From an uncultured Odoribacter sp. (GTDB lineage Bacteria; Bacteroidota; Bacteroidia; Bacteroidales; Marinifilaceae): a DNA stretch of 52,261 nucleotides. This document shows positions 50,701 to 52,261 of the stretch, piece after piece. Position 1 is the first letter of the stretch. Every line of letters starts with the position of its first letter. Below the pieces are notes generated by a model. It saw nothing but the letters and a program-made list of their open reading frames with translations, ran no database searches and was not told the origin of the DNA. A program made the position numbers and the translations under genes. Where the stretch lies: NCBI GenBank assembly GCA_910578985.1, contig CAJTSF010000014.1, positions 1 to 52,261 of the forward strand. The letters run 5' to 3'.

Positions 50701-51365
50701 TCCCGCCGGTTCAGCGTCTGGTAGCCCGTCACGATGACCTCGTCCATGTCCCGCACATCCTCTTTCATCGCCACATCCATCCGCTCCTCCCCCTTCCACG
50801 TCCGCACCACTTTCTCCATCCCCACAAACGAAAACACCAACCTCACCTCGCGTCCCTCTTCCAGCACCAGGGAATACTCCCCCGCCCCGTCCGTCGCACT
50901 CCCGTACGTGCTCCCCTCCATCACCACCGTCACCCCCGCCAGCGGCTCCCCGCCGGCATCCGTCACGCGCCCGCGCAACGTCTTCATTTTCTTCTCCTCC
51001 TCATCATCCCCCACCGCCTTCGACGGCTTCACCACCACCATCTCCCCCACACACTCGAAATCATACGGCGCTCCCCGCAGAATCCGCGCCACCGCCTCCT
51101 TCACCGTCATCCCCTCCGCCTCCACCGACACCCTCCACTCCCGCGACAACTCCTCTTCATTATACACAAAATAGACCCCCGCCTGCTCCTTCACCTCCCG
51201 GAACGCTTCGCGCAGCGTCGCGTTCTTCAATTTCAAACGCAGCGTCTGCCCCATCCCCGCGCCCAACGCGGAAAACGTGAGCACCACCGTCAATACCGCC
51301 GTCAGCCTCATCGCCAATCCCGGTCTCCGCCGCCGGCATCTCTTCGAAAACACCTTCTTTTCCAT
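47799..51365 (-). CDS. SusC/RagA-family transporter with STN signalling domain
   Basis: From MEKKVFSKRC the protein has 1188 residues. In order: signal peptide (to about 40), STN/secretin domain (about 41-115: LRLKLKNATLREAFREVKE, VYFVYNEEELSREW), CarboxypepD-like domain (about 130-215: LRGRVTDAGGEPLAGVTVVM), plug (DEVIVTGYQTLNRRESAS, SITVLKDASATAIYGVKAAN) and the outer-membrane barrel ending YSLGVNVTF. The STN domain marks it as a transducer: ligand binding outside should be passed to the FecR protein encoded next to it. An ATG directly after the fecR stop (51413) would add 16 residues before the signal and is less likely. Confidence 0.95.
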   Translation of the reverse strand: MEKKVFSKRCRRRRPGLAMRLTAVLTVVLTFSALGAGMGQTLRLKLKNATLREAFREVKEQAGVYFVYNEEELSREWRVSVEAEGMTVKEAVARILRGAPYDFECVGEMVVVKPSKAVGDDEEEKKMKTLRGRVTDAGGEPLAGVTVVMEGSTYGSATDGAGEYSLVLEEGREVRLVFSFVGMEKVVRTWKGEERMDVAMKEDVRDMDEVIVTGYQTLNRRESASAVTVVKTDDVYVAGAPSIDQMLQGQIPGLMVMNTSGEPSATPKIRIRGTSTINGNKAPVWVVDGVILEQNVPITASDLNSEDAEYLVGNAISGISPQDIESITVLKDASATAIYGVKAANGVIVLTTKKGTAGRPKVSYHGEVMVNQRPSYRNFDRMNSADRMQLSKDIFEAGLRYDSNISLSPDDSYEGLLNELLNRRMSKEEFGRRAMEMAERNTDWFDVLFRNAVTHTHNVNVQGGNERTKYYVSAGYNNNQGAAKGSLSERFTSLARVDVALNDWVRFMTKIDFSTTKNEGYSGVNPFSYAYNTSRTLAPYEADGSFHMYTKGSKYLYNVLNELAETGKENKSNDFNALLDLNVKLWDGLSYQGTFSYHNSSNTMRDWKTEESMAVAQIRGYNYRQYDENTDDYWKSALPYGGVLTQGHTQKTGYTVRNTLNYVNMFGLHDVNVMAGLEVRGTKYTGVSITGYGWTPTFGERFMPVWTDAFAKDKGRSMIPSNTNSVSRVASFFGTAAYTYDNRYVVNFNIRSDGANKFGSNPKYRWLPTWSVAGKWMMTQEHFLEDFAEKGHFIAFRGSYGIQGNIHDDATPHLILEVGNRHDVSNLEQSTIYRLPNPDLRWEKTYSWNVAADFSFWDGRLSGSFDVYKKRIEDLIMDKTVASSNGKSRLYMNGGEMTNQGFEGNLSVQIIRNKNWNWNFNVNFGRNTSEVTLANEEMYSDMEIINEMLSGNLVVVGEKLGTMYSYRYGGLSGENGYPLFYGKDGQLWHRGDPRRMELVKSGSIFPDLSGGFDTQLTFRKRLSLSLGFSYNLGGVVRLPKVYADKYRALTPTENVSTNWNRRWRKPGDEQFTDIPVLYNNNFASELPKNVGTFDTNETLSLEESSYFYDLSDYRVTKGNFLRLRMIGLSYAVPEKGLKRLGISSMMLRFQATNLHVWANKDWQGLDPETSGANIPLLPSYSLGVNVTF

Positions 51366-51413
51366 ACGATAAACTATTAAATTAATACTCACCGGTACCC
51401 CCCGGTATTTCAT

Positions 51414-52261
51414 TCACTTTCTTTTTCTGGCAACCCGCACCTCCCCCTCTCCCACCTCAAACGCCACATCCGTCGTCCGCCCCATCACCTCCAGGATACG
51501 GTTCAAACTCCCGTTGCGCCCGAACACTCCCGTAAACCGACGTCCGCGCAACCCTTCCTCCTCGAAACGGAAATCCACCCCGTACCACCGTTCCAAGCGC
51601 TCCGCAATCTCCGCCAGAGACATATCTTCGAATTCAAAAACACCATTCATCCAGGAAATCACCACCCCCGAATCCACCCTTCTCTTCATTATCCTTTTCC
51701 CCTCCCTCGCCACCGCCTGCTCATCCGGCACCAGCACCATCCGCTCCTCTCCCCGCTCCACTTCCACCTTCCCCTCCGCCAACGTCGTCACCACACCCCT
51801 CTCCCCGCCGTAAGCCTCCACATTGAACCTCGTCCCCAACACCTTCACCGCCACCCCCTCCACATGCACCACGAACGGACGCGCCGTATCACGCTCCACC
51901 TCCAGATAAACCTCCCCCTTCACATAAATCTCCCTCCTGTCCGCCCCAAACGGCAACGGGAATCCCACCTCCGACCCCGAATTGACCCACACCCTCGTCC
52001 CGTCCTCCATCCGGAAATGATACTCCCCTCCCATCGGCACCTCCACCCGGTGGAACACCGCCGTCTCCCCGTCCACCTCTCCGCGGTCATACTCCAATCC
52101 CCCCTCTCCCCCGCTCTCCACCAACACCCCTCTCTCCCGCACCTTCTGCCCCTCCACCCCCGACAAATCCACCCTCCGCCCGTCTCCCAACACCAGCACC
52201 ACCTGTCCCCTCACCGGCAACACCTCCCGCACCTCCGCCACATCCATCCCCTCCCACGCCC
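51414..52261 (-). CDS. FecR-family anti-sigma factor, N-terminus outside the window
   Basis: The 282 codons present are the periplasmic part of a FecR protein; the frame stays open to the window edge, so the ATG at 52247 is probably not the start and the cytosolic sigma-binding domain and membrane segment are missing. The FecR domain shows YHFRMEDGTRVWVNSGSEV, IYVKGEVYLEV and VEGVAVKVLGTRFNVEAY. The C-terminal DUF4974 domain shows FEFEDMSLAEIAERLERWYG, which contacts the STN domain of the partner SusC. In this family the protein holds an ECF sigma factor that is released on substrate binding; the sigma gene should lie just beyond the edge. Confidence 0.95.
   Translation of the reverse strand, partial: AWEGMDVAEVREVLPVRGQVVLVLGDGRRVDLSGVEGQKVRERGVLVESGGEGGLEYDRGEVDGETAVFHRVEVPMGGEYHFRMEDGTRVWVNSGSEVGFPLPFGADRREIYVKGEVYLEVERDTARPFVVHVEGVAVKVLGTRFNVEAYGGERGVVTTLAEGKVEVERGEERMVLVPDEQAVAREGKRIMKRRVDSGVVISWMNGVFEFEDMSLAEIAERLERWYGVDFRFEEEGLRGRRFTGVFGRNGSLNRILEVMGRTTDVAFEVGEGEVRVARKRK

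Noticed and set aside
51366..51413. The upstream ATG at 51413 as the start of the STN-SusC
   Set aside because: It would add 16 residues before a normal signal peptide; the ATG at 51365 gives a standard N-terminus. The upstream ATG directly follows the fecR stop and could still be used in coupled translation.

Overview
The window is chromosomal DNA from a member of the Bacteroidales. Evidence for this: the SusC/SusD pairs with their satellite lipoproteins (DUF4843, PKD-like), a FecR-type anti-sigma factor, several TlpA/thioredoxin lipoproteins, LytTR regulators, DUF4251/DUF4199/DUF3127/DUF6266-like proteins, and promoters of the Bacteroidota form (TTTG, 19-21 bp, TAnnTTTG). The SusC-SusD-DUF4843-PKD layout and the many SusCD-linked thioredoxins recall the Odoribacteraceae (Butyricimonas/Odoribacter), but coding DNA here looks more GC-rich than those genera usually are, so I do not name a genus. 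Most genes lie on the minus strand.

Layout. 1-35: 5' end of a 16S rRNA gene leaving the window on the minus strand, with its promoter at 178-210. 0.3-1.9 kb: a DUF6266-like protein and a stand-alone LytTR regulator. 2.0-6.5 kb: lysC-lysA (lysine branch) followed by a decayed and an intact tlpA-like gene. 6.6-13.8 kb: a complete transport operon, SusC-SusD-DUF4843-PKD-like, with recognisable promoter and terminator. 13.8-18.0 kb: prmA and an RsmF-like rRNA methyltransferase, divergent from murB and an acyl-ACP thioesterase. 18.0-22.9 kb: an ABC-2 exporter (NatAB type), a biotin carrier with a carboxyltransferase, and a DUF4251 protein. 23.0-25.7 kb: an accessory patch with a DUF4595-like lipoprotein of mixed base composition, an inverted-repeat element and a lower-GC archaeal-type ATPase. 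25.7-29.5 kb: an UPF1-like helicase and a LytS/LytR-type two-component pair. 29.5-30.8 kb: a non-housekeeping gap with a small lipoprotein, its frameshifted tandem copy, a small ORF split at an A7 tract, and short repeats. 30.8-41.3 kb: mainly housekeeping genes (MATE exporter, dinB, GT2, DUF4199, glucosaminidase, cdd, two GNATs, miaA, HEAT-like protein, xerD, aroQ, UDG-like protein, DUF3127). 41.4-52.3 kb: a second SusCD operon, FecR-SusC-SusD-lipoprotein-thioredoxin-thioredoxin-TlpA, cut at its FecR end by the window.

How the parts work together. The two SusCD loci should each import a ligand across the outer membrane. Neither carries a glycosidase, lyase or recognisable protease. The second couples the importer to three periplasmic thioredoxin-fold proteins and to FecR signalling through the STN domain of its SusC; this is the most interesting system in the window. 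The remaining genes serve cell-wall and lipid synthesis (murB, thioesterase, glucosaminidase), translation (prmA, RsmF-like, miaA), DNA maintenance (dinB, xerD, helicase, UDG-like) and amino-acid synthesis (lysC, lysA, aroQ).

No tRNA, CRISPR array or intact insertion sequence was recognised. All calls come from reading the sequence; no database search was run.
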